Source: Desulfatiglans sp. (GTDB lineage: Bacteria > Desulfobacterota > DSM-4660 > Desulfatiglandales > HGW-15). Taken from it: a DNA stretch of 53,521 nt. Position numbers and translations under genes: made by a program. The first letter of the stretch is position 1, and each line of letters opens with the position of its first letter. Shown piece by piece: positions 1 through 7,805 of this stretch. A model generated the notes under the pieces. The model did no database searches. It saw only the letters and a program-made list of their open reading frames with translations, and had not been told where the DNA came from. The stretch spans positions 1 to 53,521 of the forward strand of contig JAAZBV010000043.1 in assembly GCA_012513605.1 (NCBI GenBank). The letters are read 5' to 3'.

Positions 1-99
1 ATTTATATAAATTACTACTACTGTTCACATGGTCTAAGGCTAGAGGTATGACTAAAATAACAATTAACACTAATTTGGCTTGACAAGTGGTCCCATAGA

Positions 100-123
100 A
101 GAGACAAGGCATGCCTTGTCTCT
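100..123. repeat. perfect 24-bp palindrome (REP-like)
   Basis: The arm AGAGACAAGGCA is followed directly by its exact reverse complement. It lies in the otherwise empty 272 bases at the left edge. Palindromes of this kind are often dispersed extragenic repeats. It has no adjoining T-run, so a terminator is less likely. No second copy was seen in this window. Confidence 0.6.
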
Positions 124-203
124 ACATATTATCGATATTCTTATCAGGAACAGTTATTACATACAGGAATATTTTCTTTTCAACTCTATTCCAAAAGAAT
201 CAT

Positions 204-227
204 AAGCCAGGGCATGCCTTTTGGCTT
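204..227 (-). terminator. possible terminator hairpin after the beta-helix gene
   Basis: AAGCC at 204-208 pairs with GGCTT at 223-227 around the inner palindrome GGCATGCC. Read leftward, the hairpin is followed by a T-rich stretch. It sits about 45 bases past the stop of the leftward gene ending at 273. The stem is short, so this is only a candidate. The rest of 1-272 shows no gene. Confidence 0.3.
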
Positions 228-272
228 TTGCCTTGCACGGCTCGTATGCTTTGCATCATGCATGAACATGGG

Positions 273-2465
273 TCAGGCTGAATTTGCCGGGCCGTATGAC
301 AGGGTATTAATCGCATAGAGTTTTCTATCCCCTGCCCCAAAGTATAATACCCCTTCGGAATCTATAACCGCAGAGGAAAAGTCATATTCATCTGAGAGAT
401 GGTAATTCCATTTTAAGCTACTGTCAGGGTTGATTGCATTGAAAATACCGCCTGTTCCCAGATATATTGTGCCGTCAGAACCAATGGCAGGCGAGGCATA
501 AAGATTGCCTCCGGTAATTAAGGCCCATTTCTGTGTGCCGTCAGGGTTTATTGCGTAAAATTTACTTCCAACGCTTATATATATTGCGCTGTCAGGGCCA
601 ATGACTGGAGAGGATTCCACCCAGCCTCCTGCATTAAATGTCCATTTTTGTGTGCCATCGGGATTTAGTGCATAGAGATTTTGGTCTCTTGAACCCACGT
701 ATATTATACCGTCACTTCCGATAGCAGGGGATGCTGACAAATAATTGCCGGTATTAAAAATCCATTTCTGTGTGCCGTCAGGATTGACTGCATAAAGTTT
801 TCCATCTGTTGAACCAACATATATGGTGCTGTCAGAACCTATGGCCGGGGAGGATTGAATGTATTCTCCTGTAGTGAACGCCCATTTCTTACTACCGTCA
901 GGATTTACTGCATAAAGATTATGATCATTTGATCCCACATAGATGATGCCGTCAGCTCCTATGGCAGGAGAAGAACCCACATCATCATTGGTAATAAAAA
1001 TCCATTTCTGACTGCCGTCAGGATTTATTGCATAGAGGTTATTATCCTTTGATCCCACATAGATAATGCCGTCACGACCTATAGCTGGAGAAGATTGAAT
1101 ATCGTCTCCAGCAGTAAAAGACCATTTTTGTGTGCCATCTGAGTTTATTGCATAGAGCCTGTTATCATTAGAACCTACATAAATGGTACCATCAGAACCG
1201 ATGGCCGGTGAAGATTCTATCATATCTTCTGTTAAAAATACCCATTTCTGTGTGCCATCAGGGTTATATTCATAAGCACCCATATCCACTGTGGCTGTAC
1301 GATCAATGTTGCCGTCAATAATGCGGTCATTTCCATCATAATCATTCGCGGGTATTGAAGATGCAGAATTGTCACCAGCATCGATACAGGGCGAGTCCTT
1401 TTGCAGGTGAAAATCCCCATCATCGATTTCAACAAAAAGGGGATCTGCATCGATATTGCCGGCGCCCGGGTACCCTCCCTTGATGTTCGAGTAGGTGACA
1501 ACCATGGATGACGGGGTAATCTCTGGCAATGAATTTTCCCCCAGGATACAGTTGACCGCAGCAGGTGAAGATGAGTAATTGCTTATCCCTCCATCGCTTG
1601 CAGCATTGTTTGCCCATATGGTACAGTTTGTAACAACCGGGTTGCCCCCAAAATCATTCCGTATGCCTCCACCGCTGTTGCCAGCCAAGTTTTCAATTAA
1701 TATGCAATTTGTAACAGACGGTGAGGAACCGTTATTGAATATTCCGCCACCGTGTGTGGATGCACTATTTCCGCCAAAAATACAGTTAATCAGCGAAGGC
1801 GCAGATCCGCTGTAATTAGCCATCCCTCCGCCATGTAAAGAAGAGGAGTTTCCTGAGAATATACAGTTGGTAACAACCGGCGAGGAGTTGCTGTTGTATA
1901 TTCCGCCACCATTGCCGGTATTCTCTATAAAGGAGCAGTTGGTCAAAACAGGTGAGGAGTTTGTGTTGTTCATTCCTCCGCCATATGAATCAGAGGAGTT
2001 ACCTGAGAAGGTGCAGTTGGTAATGACCGGCGATGAATTACTGTTGAAAATTCCACCACCATAGACTGCCGAGTTCATGGTAAAAACGCAGTTGGTCACA
2101 TTCGGTGATGCTTCATTAATGAACATCCCGCCTCCAAATTCTTCCGATCCGTTAGTGATGGTAAATCCTTCAAGCCTTGCCGATGAATTAACACCATCGG
2201 CGATTACCACACTGCCTGAACCACCGCCGTTTATGGTGGTCACATCCGGCCCTGCACCATGAATGATCACGCCCGACTTCATGGTAATTTTCTCAGTGTA
2301 TGTGCCTGCTGCTACTTCAACAGTATCTCCTTCACCGGCCGCATCAATGGCAGCCTGAATAGTTGAATATGCCTCGGATGGGACGTTAAGGGTGGCGGCA
2401 ATACTTTTATTTCCGGTTATTGAAAAAAACATTAACATCATGATAAGCAGGTTTATCTTTTTCAT
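273..2465 (-). CDS. secreted beta-helix / beta-propeller repeat protein
   Basis: The product is about 730 aa. The start at 2465 (MKKINLLIMM...) is chosen over an ATG 12 codons upstream because GAAAGGGA sits just before it and it opens directly into a Sec signal peptide with a likely cut near SIAA. Residues about 30-330 are right-handed parallel beta-helix repeats of about 23-25 residues, with recurring VTNC, SGNSS and GGG motifs. This part ends in the DMGAYEY signature that closes many such domains. The rest is a PQQ-type beta-propeller of about eight blades of 40 residues (DGTQKW...SSPAIGSDGTIYVGS). The blades repeat at the DNA level every 120 bases. An extracellular adhesive or carbohydrate-binding role is plausible, but no catalytic residues or sorting tail are visible. 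It is monocistronic. Confidence 0.85.
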   Translation of the reverse strand: MKKINLLIMMLMFFSITGNKSIAATLNVPSEAYSTIQAAIDAAGEGDTVEVAAGTYTEKITMKSGVIIHGAGPDVTTINGGGSGSVVIADGVNSSARLEGFTITNGSEEFGGGMFINEASPNVTNCVFTMNSAVYGGGIFNSNSSPVITNCTFSGNSSDSYGGGMNNTNSSPVLTNCSFIENTGNGGGIYNSNSSPVVTNCIFSGNSSSLHGGGMANYSGSAPSLINCIFGGNSASTHGGGIFNNGSSPSVTNCILIENLAGNSGGGIRNDFGGNPVVTNCTIWANNAASDGGISNYSSSPAAVNCILGENSLPEITPSSMVVTYSNIKGGYPGAGNIDADPLFVEIDDGDFHLQKDSPCIDAGDNSASSIPANDYDGNDRIIDGNIDRTATVDMGAYEYNPDGTQKWVFLTEDMIESSPAIGSDGTIYVGSNDNRLYAINSDGTQKWSFTAGDDIQSSPAIGRDGIIYVGSKDNNLYAINPDGSQKWIFITNDDVGSSPAIGADGIIYVGSNDHNLYAVNPDGSKKWAFTTGEYIQSSPAIGSDSTIYVGSTDGKLYAVNPDGTQKWIFNTGNYLSASPAIGSDGIIYVGSRDQNLYALNPDGTQKWTFNAGGWVESSPVIGPDSAIYISVGSKFYAINPDGTQKWALITGGNLYASPAIGSDGTIYLGTGGIFNAINPDSSLKWNYHLSDEYDFSSAVIDSEGVLYFGAGDRKLYAINTLSYGPANSA

Positions 2466-2679
2466 CGTCAAATCCCTTTCTTTTTTGAAAGCATTTATCA
2501 ATTAATAATACTTACAAACATGAAACTCTTTTAACCAGATATAGTATTAAATTTTTAAAGAACGATGCTCAGCCTGAGAGTGTGAGGAGGAATACAAGAA
2601 AAAGAAAAGGAAGAAATAGCTCAGAAGAGTAGGAAACTTATAGCATATCCCAGAAAAAATCCAATAGATATTTGCAGTT

Positions 2680-2711
2680 AAAAAAATGCCCTGCTTTGTT
2701 GCGGGGCATTG
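2680..2711 (-). terminator. intrinsic terminator of the Sel1 gene
   Basis: Arms 2685-2694 and 2701-2710 pair (AATGCCCTGC with GCGGGGCATT, one G-U pair) around a six-base loop. On the minus strand the hairpin is followed by seven T. It lies about 60 bases after the stop of the leftward gene at 2769. The remainder of 2466-2768 shows no gene. Confidence 0.8.
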
Positions 2712-2768
2712 TATTATTAGTGATGATTTGAGACTTGATATTTCAGGTGGATTTCAGGCTTTGTAAAA

Positions 2769-3842
2769 TCAATTGCTCTTTAAAGCAGCAAGCAGCTTAT
2801 CTGTATCCCTGGGCGCTGATAACTGCTTTAATAATTTTGCAGCCATATCAAGGGCGGCCTTTTTTTCTTCCTTTGTTAAACCCTCTTTATCTGCTTCCTT
2901 CACAAGTGCCTCAGCCTCTTTGTGCCCGTTTTCCTTTGCAACCACAAGCCATACATACCCCAGATGCTTATCAACAGCAGTGCCTGTGCCCAGGTAATAG
3001 AGCACTGCAAGATCAAACTGTGCAACAGAGAGATTATTTTCTGCTGCCTTTTTCATCCACTCAAAACCCTCTTTTGTATCCCGGTTTACACCGTGCCCGC
3101 TGATGTATTTACGTGCAGTGTTATACTGGCTCCAGCCATCACCATGCTCAGCACTTGCCTTGAACAGGTCAAAGGCAATTTGATCATCCTGCTTTACCAT
3201 CTTACCTTCGCTGTAGAGCTCAGCCATAAATCTCTGTGCAAGGGCATTTCCGGTTTTTGCGAATGCCTCAAGGCTCTGGAACATCCTTTTTGCGCCTTCT
3301 CTATTTTCCCCCGCATCAAGGATCTGCTTCTTTATAACACAGCATACATCGCGGCTCAGCGTATCACCCCTGTTACCTGATATAAGAAAATAGTGGAATG
3401 CCATGCTTGTATCATAGGGAAATTCTGCGGGTATAAGTATTCCTCCATACTCTATCTCTGTCTTTACCTCTTCAAAGATACTCCCGCCCTTTATATAGAT
3501 GGTACCTAAAAGGAAAGAGGCATTAACGTTTCCACTCTTTGCGGACTTTTCAAGCAGCCGGATGCATTTTGTAAAATCCCTTTCCACCTCCTGCCCCTGA
3601 CCAAACAGCATGCCCGCCTGAAACTGATCTTCAGCCGTGCCGTTCATTGCAGTGCGGAAGAGTTCATCATTACTGATGTTCAGGAGCTTGATTTCAGGAC
3701 TGTACATATTAGTCATCAAGCTGTCAGTCTCATTTTTCAGTTTGAATTGAGATGAGTTTTTTACCTGGCCTGCGTGTGCCTGGCTGCATAGGAATATTAT
3801 TGCCGCTGTAATAGTAAGTACAGTACGAAAACAAGCCCCCAT
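2769..3842 (-). CDS. secreted Sel1-like TPR repeat protein
   Basis: The product is 357 aa with an N-terminal signal peptide (hydrophobic core then AHAG, cut near residue 24). Residues about 65-320 contain Sel1-like repeats of about 36 residues, such as AEHGDGWSQYNTARKYISGHGVNRD and AQFDLAVLYYLGTG, which form alpha-helical solenoids. Members of this family usually mediate protein-protein contacts in the periplasm or envelope; the partner is not visible here. GGGGGA lies a few bases before the ATG and supports the start. It is transcribed alone, with a clear terminator downstream. The 263 bases between its start and the DUF212 gene are AT-rich and hold no gene. Confidence 0.85.
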   Translation of the reverse strand: MGACFRTVLTITAAIIFLCSQAHAGQVKNSSQFKLKNETDSLMTNMYSPEIKLLNISNDELFRTAMNGTAEDQFQAGMLFGQGQEVERDFTKCIRLLEKSAKSGNVNASFLLGTIYIKGGSIFEEVKTEIEYGGILIPAEFPYDTSMAFHYFLISGNRGDTLSRDVCCVIKKQILDAGENREGAKRMFQSLEAFAKTGNALAQRFMAELYSEGKMVKQDDQIAFDLFKASAEHGDGWSQYNTARKYISGHGVNRDTKEGFEWMKKAAENNLSVAQFDLAVLYYLGTGTAVDKHLGYVWLVVAKENGHKEAEALVKEADKEGLTKEEKKAALDMAAKLLKQLSAPRDTDKLLAALKSN

Positions 3843-4105
3843 TATTAAAAATCCCCCTTTTAAATCTTCCTAATCTCTGAAATTAGTTTTTTCTTCTTAC
3901 CACAGGTTTGGAAAAGATGTATGCAAAAATTAAACCTGAAAATTAAAAAAAATTATAGTTAATAATATCAGTATGTTGTTAAGATGTGATGTCATGAAAT
4001 AGGAAAAATATGAAATTATTTCCATAGTTATTGTGTAAACGATTACTTTACGAAGGAAAGGGATTACATATAATTATTATATTCTTTGGTTCAACGCTAA
4101 ATTCA

Positions 4106-4531
4106 TTACAATAAAAAGCGGATTGCCAGGCTTGAAGTAGCACCTATAATAACACCGGCAATTATCTCTGCTGGCCTGTGGCCGACAAGGTCTTTTAATA
4201 CTGGGTCTCCCTGTATCTCTTCGGCAAAGTCAGGGAATCTTTTCTGGAAGGTATTATATATGGCATACATCCTGCCCCTGTCATAGATAACTATAAGGCT
4301 CATGACCGCTGCAAGCCCGAAGATTGTGCTCTCAATACCTGAGGTGTGTAATATTGTCACTGCTACCGATGTTATTACCGAGCTGTGAACGCTGGGCATT
4401 CCCCCTGCCCAGATGATCCTCCATATTACACGTGACCTGTCTTCTCCCCCATATTTTATGAATCCGGTTAATACCTTTATTGCCTGTGCCATAATCCATG
4501 CTGCAAGGGTTGCTAATAATATGGTGTTCAT
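4106..4531 (-). CDS. DUF212 (divergent PAP2) integral membrane protein
   Basis: The product is 141 aa, the usual size of the DUF212/YuiD-like family. Family marks are GGMPSVHSS (residues about 43-51), VIYDRGRMYA and LKDLVGHRPAEIIAGVIIG. Four to five membrane segments are predicted. The family is distantly related to PAP2 phosphatases through the PSxHS element, but its substrate is unknown. The gene starts nine bases after the stop of the radical SAM gene, so the two form one operon. In this context it probably acts on a lipid-linked or membrane substrate together with that enzyme, which is inference. Confidence 0.85.
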   Translation of the reverse strand: MNTILLATLAAWIMAQAIKVLTGFIKYGGEDRSRVIWRIIWAGGMPSVHSSVITSVAVTILHTSGIESTIFGLAAVMSLIVIYDRGRMYAIYNTFQKRFPDFAEEIQGDPVLKDLVGHRPAEIIAGVIIGATSSLAIRFLL

Positions 4532-4540
4532 ATTGTCTCC

Positions 4541-5947
4541 CTAGAAAAAATTGTATTGATCATTATCAGGATCAAAGTCCTTTTCATTAAGCCCGACATT
4601 AAACTTAAGATTATGAAAGGTATATTCCTCATACAGTTTATCTGACCAGTCATACACCGTTACCTTTTTTTCACCCGCCTTTTTCCTTAGTATCACCATG
4701 CCGCCAAACCTGACATACTCCTCTTTTCTGCATGCAGAGATAAGGGCTCCATTATGGTATGTCTTGTTAGGGCATCCATCGCACAGATCCTGTCTGCCGT
4801 CCTCAAGGATATCCTGTGGCTGTAGTATTAAAAGGCTCTGTACATATACCTTCTTGAACAGGTTTAAAGGATTCTTCAGACATCTGCTAATGTATGAAAG
4901 GAAGCTCTTCCTGATACCCCTGTCCATGATCCCAAGGGGAAACATCAACTTACCCATGCCGTACATAGAGGGTTTTAGAAATGAGAGATACCGTCCCTTT
5001 AGAAAATGGTAACCATTCTGCATGAGCTCCATTGCACATGGTCCCATGAATCCATAAACCTTATCCTTTGTGCCTACGACGTTTGAAAAGAGCCATTTTG
5101 GCGCATCAGGTACCTCTGTGCCACCCAGGAATGCATTGGCTGTGAAGTCGGGCATAACCCTTTTCACCTGCCTGATGAGGTCAGATGACGTAAGGTCTCT
5201 GTGTGTTTTGGTTGCATACTCCCTTGTGGAAAAGGCTGTCTCCTCATACTTTATCCTTTTGTTATTTACATAAAGATCCCACCCATTTTCTTTTCCGAGC
5301 ACCCTCACAGGGATAATCGTGTTTGTGCAGACCTTATCTATATTTTTCACTGTCCATTCAACTATGTCAGGCAGTTCATTAAGGGTCTCAGGAAGTATAG
5401 TCGTGTTAAAACCGCAGATCATGCCTCCTGCCTTATAGATCATATCCGCATACGCCTGCCGCAGGTTGTTCAGCGCCTTTTCAGGTTTGCCTTTCCATCC
5501 TGGTCTGTCCTGCCCCCTGTCTACATGGATAACAAATCCAAAGAGGCCGCTCTCCTTTAAAGAGATGACTTTTTCCTCATTCAGTCTGTTTCCATTTGTC
5601 ATGAGCACAGGTTTTACGCGATAGGATTTTACCATCTTAACAATAGCATCAAGGTCAGGATGAAGGAGTGGCTCTCCTCCGGTGATAAATACTGTATCTG
5701 TCTTTCTTAATCCAAGGGTAGCGATCAGCTCCTGTTCTATCTGAAACAGGGTCTTGTTGCTTTCCGGGTCACTCTTCTGGTAGCAGTAACTGCAATTGAG
5801 GTCGCACCTTCTTGTGATTTCAAGCCATGTAAATGCATTGTCAGACATAGACCAGGGCATACGAAACAGGTTATGGGTGTTTACTTTCTCTACCTGTCTA
5901 ATGCCCCCCTTATTCCGTGCTGCCAGGTTAAATAATTTTTCTGCCAT
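4541..5947 (-). CDS. radical SAM protein with Cys-rich C-terminal region
   Basis: The product is 468 aa. The [4Fe-4S]/SAM motif is C48-x3-C52-x2-C55 in the context TRRCDLNCSYCYQ. FITGGEPLLHPDL and the later VLMTNG are typical of the radical SAM TIM barrel. A second Cys group (CDGCPN...SACRKEEY, residues about 390-410) plus CAMELM suggests an auxiliary cluster of SPASM type. This architecture occurs in enzymes that modify peptides or lipids; no substrate peptide is visible next to it. It is the first gene of an operon with the DUF212 gene. AAGGAG lies before the ATG, and a sigma-54 promoter lies about 50 bases upstream. The diverging neighbour is a sigma-54 activator. Confidence 0.9.
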   Translation of the reverse strand: MAEKLFNLAARNKGGIRQVEKVNTHNLFRMPWSMSDNAFTWLEITRRCDLNCSYCYQKSDPESNKTLFQIEQELIATLGLRKTDTVFITGGEPLLHPDLDAIVKMVKSYRVKPVLMTNGNRLNEEKVISLKESGLFGFVIHVDRGQDRPGWKGKPEKALNNLRQAYADMIYKAGGMICGFNTTILPETLNELPDIVEWTVKNIDKVCTNTIIPVRVLGKENGWDLYVNNKRIKYEETAFSTREYATKTHRDLTSSDLIRQVKRVMPDFTANAFLGGTEVPDAPKWLFSNVVGTKDKVYGFMGPCAMELMQNGYHFLKGRYLSFLKPSMYGMGKLMFPLGIMDRGIRKSFLSYISRCLKNPLNLFKKVYVQSLLILQPQDILEDGRQDLCDGCPNKTYHNGALISACRKEEYVRFGGMVILRKKAGEKKVTVYDWSDKLYEEYTFHNLKFNVGLNEKDFDPDNDQYNFF

Positions 5948-5993
5948 ATGAGCATCTCCTTTGATTAAATATAGACCCGATAATCCATTCAGA

Positions 5994-6011
5994 TGGCATA
6001 ATGTGTGCCAC
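5994..6011 (-). promoter_or_regulatory. sigma-54 promoter of the radical SAM operon
   Basis: On the minus strand TGGCAC (6010-6005) is followed by five bases and ATGC (5999-5996). GG and GC are separated by exactly ten bases, as in the TGGCACN5TTGC consensus, with one mismatch. Predicted initiation is near 5984, leaving a leader of about 37 nt with a good ribosome-binding site before 5947. Confidence 0.75.
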
Positions 6012-6094
6012 AGAGGATGATAATGTTAAACACAATGAAAACAATATGATAAGAAATGTGCTTTGATTTTTATCGTCTCAAAAGAATATAGATG

Positions 6095-6122
6095 TTGACA
6101 ATAATTGTATAACGCATATACC
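6095..6122 (+). promoter_or_regulatory. sigma-70 promoter of the sigma-54 activator gene
   Basis: A perfect -35 TTGACA at 6095-6100 is followed by a 16-base spacer and TATACC at 6117-6122. Initiation would fall at about 6129, only a couple of bases before the ATG at 6131. That implies an almost leaderless mRNA, in line with the absence of a Shine-Dalgarno sequence. Confidence 0.55.
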
Positions 6123-6130
6123 TAATATGC

Positions 6131-7609
6131 ATGGCAAATTATAAAAAATTAACACAGGAAGAGAGGGCATTTTTCAGGCTTGTATCCCGCGCAGCGCTTT
6201 CAAACCCGTTCAGTGATGAAAGGACCGAACTGGATATCAGGATTGCAGAATGCCAGCCGGATGCCCCTTTAACAGAGCGCCTTCTTTGCGTCTTTTCAAA
6301 AATGAAAGAGGGCATAGCTAGACTTGAAAAAGAGGGCAGGGCAGACATTGGCCTCTATAGCGGTGATGACAGGGTCATGATGCAGAGCGCCTTTCTCTTT
6401 GAGATATTCTTTATTTTTACAAAAAATTTTGATGATCTTATTGCCAGACAGTTAAAGGCAGGTGAATCAGCCTGTGTAGTTCCATTTGGTAAAGATGCCA
6501 TTTCATTATTCATCAAAAGGGGTTTTAACCCTGACGATGCATGCAGGTTCTTTGCAATTCTTTATCAACTGAAAAGGGCATATTACTTTGTTGACAAGGC
6601 CCTTATAGGCCAGAGCCCATGCATGAGGGATTTAAGAAGGCATCTGTGGAACAATGTTTTTACATACGATATCCGCCTTTATGAACGTTATCTCATGAAC
6701 CGGATGGAAGACTTTTCTACCATGATCCTCGGCGATACTGGCACAGGCAAAGGTACAGCCGCCGCAGCAATAGGCAGGTCGGGCTTCATACCCTATAACC
6801 CTGATAAGAATGTTTTTACAGACAGCTTTATGAACAGTTTTATATCTATCAATCTATCCCTCTATCCTGAAACGCTTATAGAGTCTGAGCTTTTTGGTCA
6901 CAAGAAGGGGGCATTCACAGGGGCAATTAATCAGCATGAGGGTATATTCAGCAGATGCAGGCCACACTGTTCAATATTGCTGGATGAGATAGGTGATGTG
7001 TCACTTCCTATCCAGCTTAAACTCCTGCAGATACTTCAGGAGCGTACATTCAGCCCGGTAGGTAGTCATGATATCTTAAGGTTTAATGGGAGGGTGATTG
7101 CTGCAACCAATAAATCCCTTAAGGATTTAAGGGGTAGTAGCCTGTTCAGGAGCGATTTTTATTACAGGCTCTGCTCTGACTGTATCGTTGTGCCTTCTCT
7201 TTCTGAACGTATCCAGGAGGATCCGGATGAATTAAGGCTGATCCTTGAAAATATTGTTAGCCGGCTTACAGGCGAGAAATCAGATGAGCTTGTTTCCCTT
7301 ATACTGGAATCCCTTGAAAAGAGTCCTGGCAGGGGTTATTCATGGCCGGGTAATGTTCGCGAACTTGAACAGGCTACGCGCAGGATACTTCTCACAAGGG
7401 AATACAGGGGTGAAAAGGTTTCACCTTCGGGTGGCATAAAGGAGATGCTGAAAAATGGGATAGAAACCCAGAGCATAGATTCTCAGACACTGATAAGCGG
7501 GTATTGTGCACTCCTGTATGAAAGGTATGGAACCTATGAAGAGGTGGCCCGAAGGATGAATCTCGACCGCAGGACAGTAAGAAGATATATTGAGTTATAT
7601 CAAGGTTGA
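6131..7609 (+). CDS. sigma-54-dependent transcriptional activator
   Basis: The product is 492 aa. Residues 1 to about 175 are a helical N-terminal domain I do not recognise; it lacks receiver, PAS or GAF hallmarks. Residues about 175-425 are a complete AAA+ sigma-54 interaction domain: Walker A GDTGTGKG from residue 201, the sigma-54 contact loop GAFTGA at 260-265, Walker B SILLDEIGD, the arginine-finger region FRSDFYYRL and sensor II WPGNVRELEQ. The last 40 residues are a Fis-type helix-turn-helix (YEEVARRMNLDRRTVRRYI). It diverges from the radical SAM/DUF212 operon, which has a sigma-54 promoter, so that operon is the obvious target. The unusual N-terminus suggests an unknown signal. The protein could also act at the other sigma-54 promoters in this window. 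Confidence 0.93.
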   Translation: MANYKKLTQEERAFFRLVSRAALSNPFSDERTELDIRIAECQPDAPLTERLLCVFSKMKEGIARLEKEGRADIGLYSGDDRVMMQSAFLFEIFFIFTKNFDDLIARQLKAGESACVVPFGKDAISLFIKRGFNPDDACRFFAILYQLKRAYYFVDKALIGQSPCMRDLRRHLWNNVFTYDIRLYERYLMNRMEDFSTMILGDTGTGKGTAAAAIGRSGFIPYNPDKNVFTDSFMNSFISINLSLYPETLIESELFGHKKGAFTGAINQHEGIFSRCRPHCSILLDEIGDVSLPIQLKLLQILQERTFSPVGSHDILRFNGRVIAATNKSLKDLRGSSLFRSDFYYRLCSDCIVVPSLSERIQEDPDELRLILENIVSRLTGEKSDELVSLILESLEKSPGRGYSWPGNVRELEQATRRILLTREYRGEKVSPSGGIKEMLKNGIETQSIDSQTLISGYCALLYERYGTYEEVARRMNLDRRTVRRYIELYQG

Positions 7610-7720
7610 CAAAGAAAAGAGGTTGATATACAGAATAAAACACTTTTCGTCCGGTTTTCTAAAAATATGATAAAAAGATGGCAATAAAAGATCAAAAACC
7701 CGACTGTTATAGGTGTCAAT

Positions 7721-7750
7721 CAGATTGTTCATCTTAATAGGTACAATCTG
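7721..7750. promoter_or_regulatory. inverted repeat upstream of the symporter
   Basis: CAGATTGT (7721-7728) and ACAATCTG (7743-7750) form a perfect 8-bp inverted repeat with a 14-base centre. It lies 55 bases before the symporter gene, in the 196-base gap after the sigma-54 activator. It could be a dimer operator or a leader hairpin. Its function is not established. Confidence 0.35.
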
Positions 7751-7805
7751 TTTAATCCAGTTCTTAATGAAACAGGTATCATATCTTTGCGAGGGAGGGA
7801 ATTGA

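Noticed and set aside
393-1260. Regular repeats resembling a repeat array or CRISPR
   Set aside because: The 120-base period is in frame and encodes propeller blades. There are no short identical repeats with unique spacers anywhere in the window.
7776-7790. Sigma-54-like GG...TTTGC before the symporter
   Set aside because: GG and GC are 12 bases apart instead of 10, and the start point would fall inside the ribosome-binding site.
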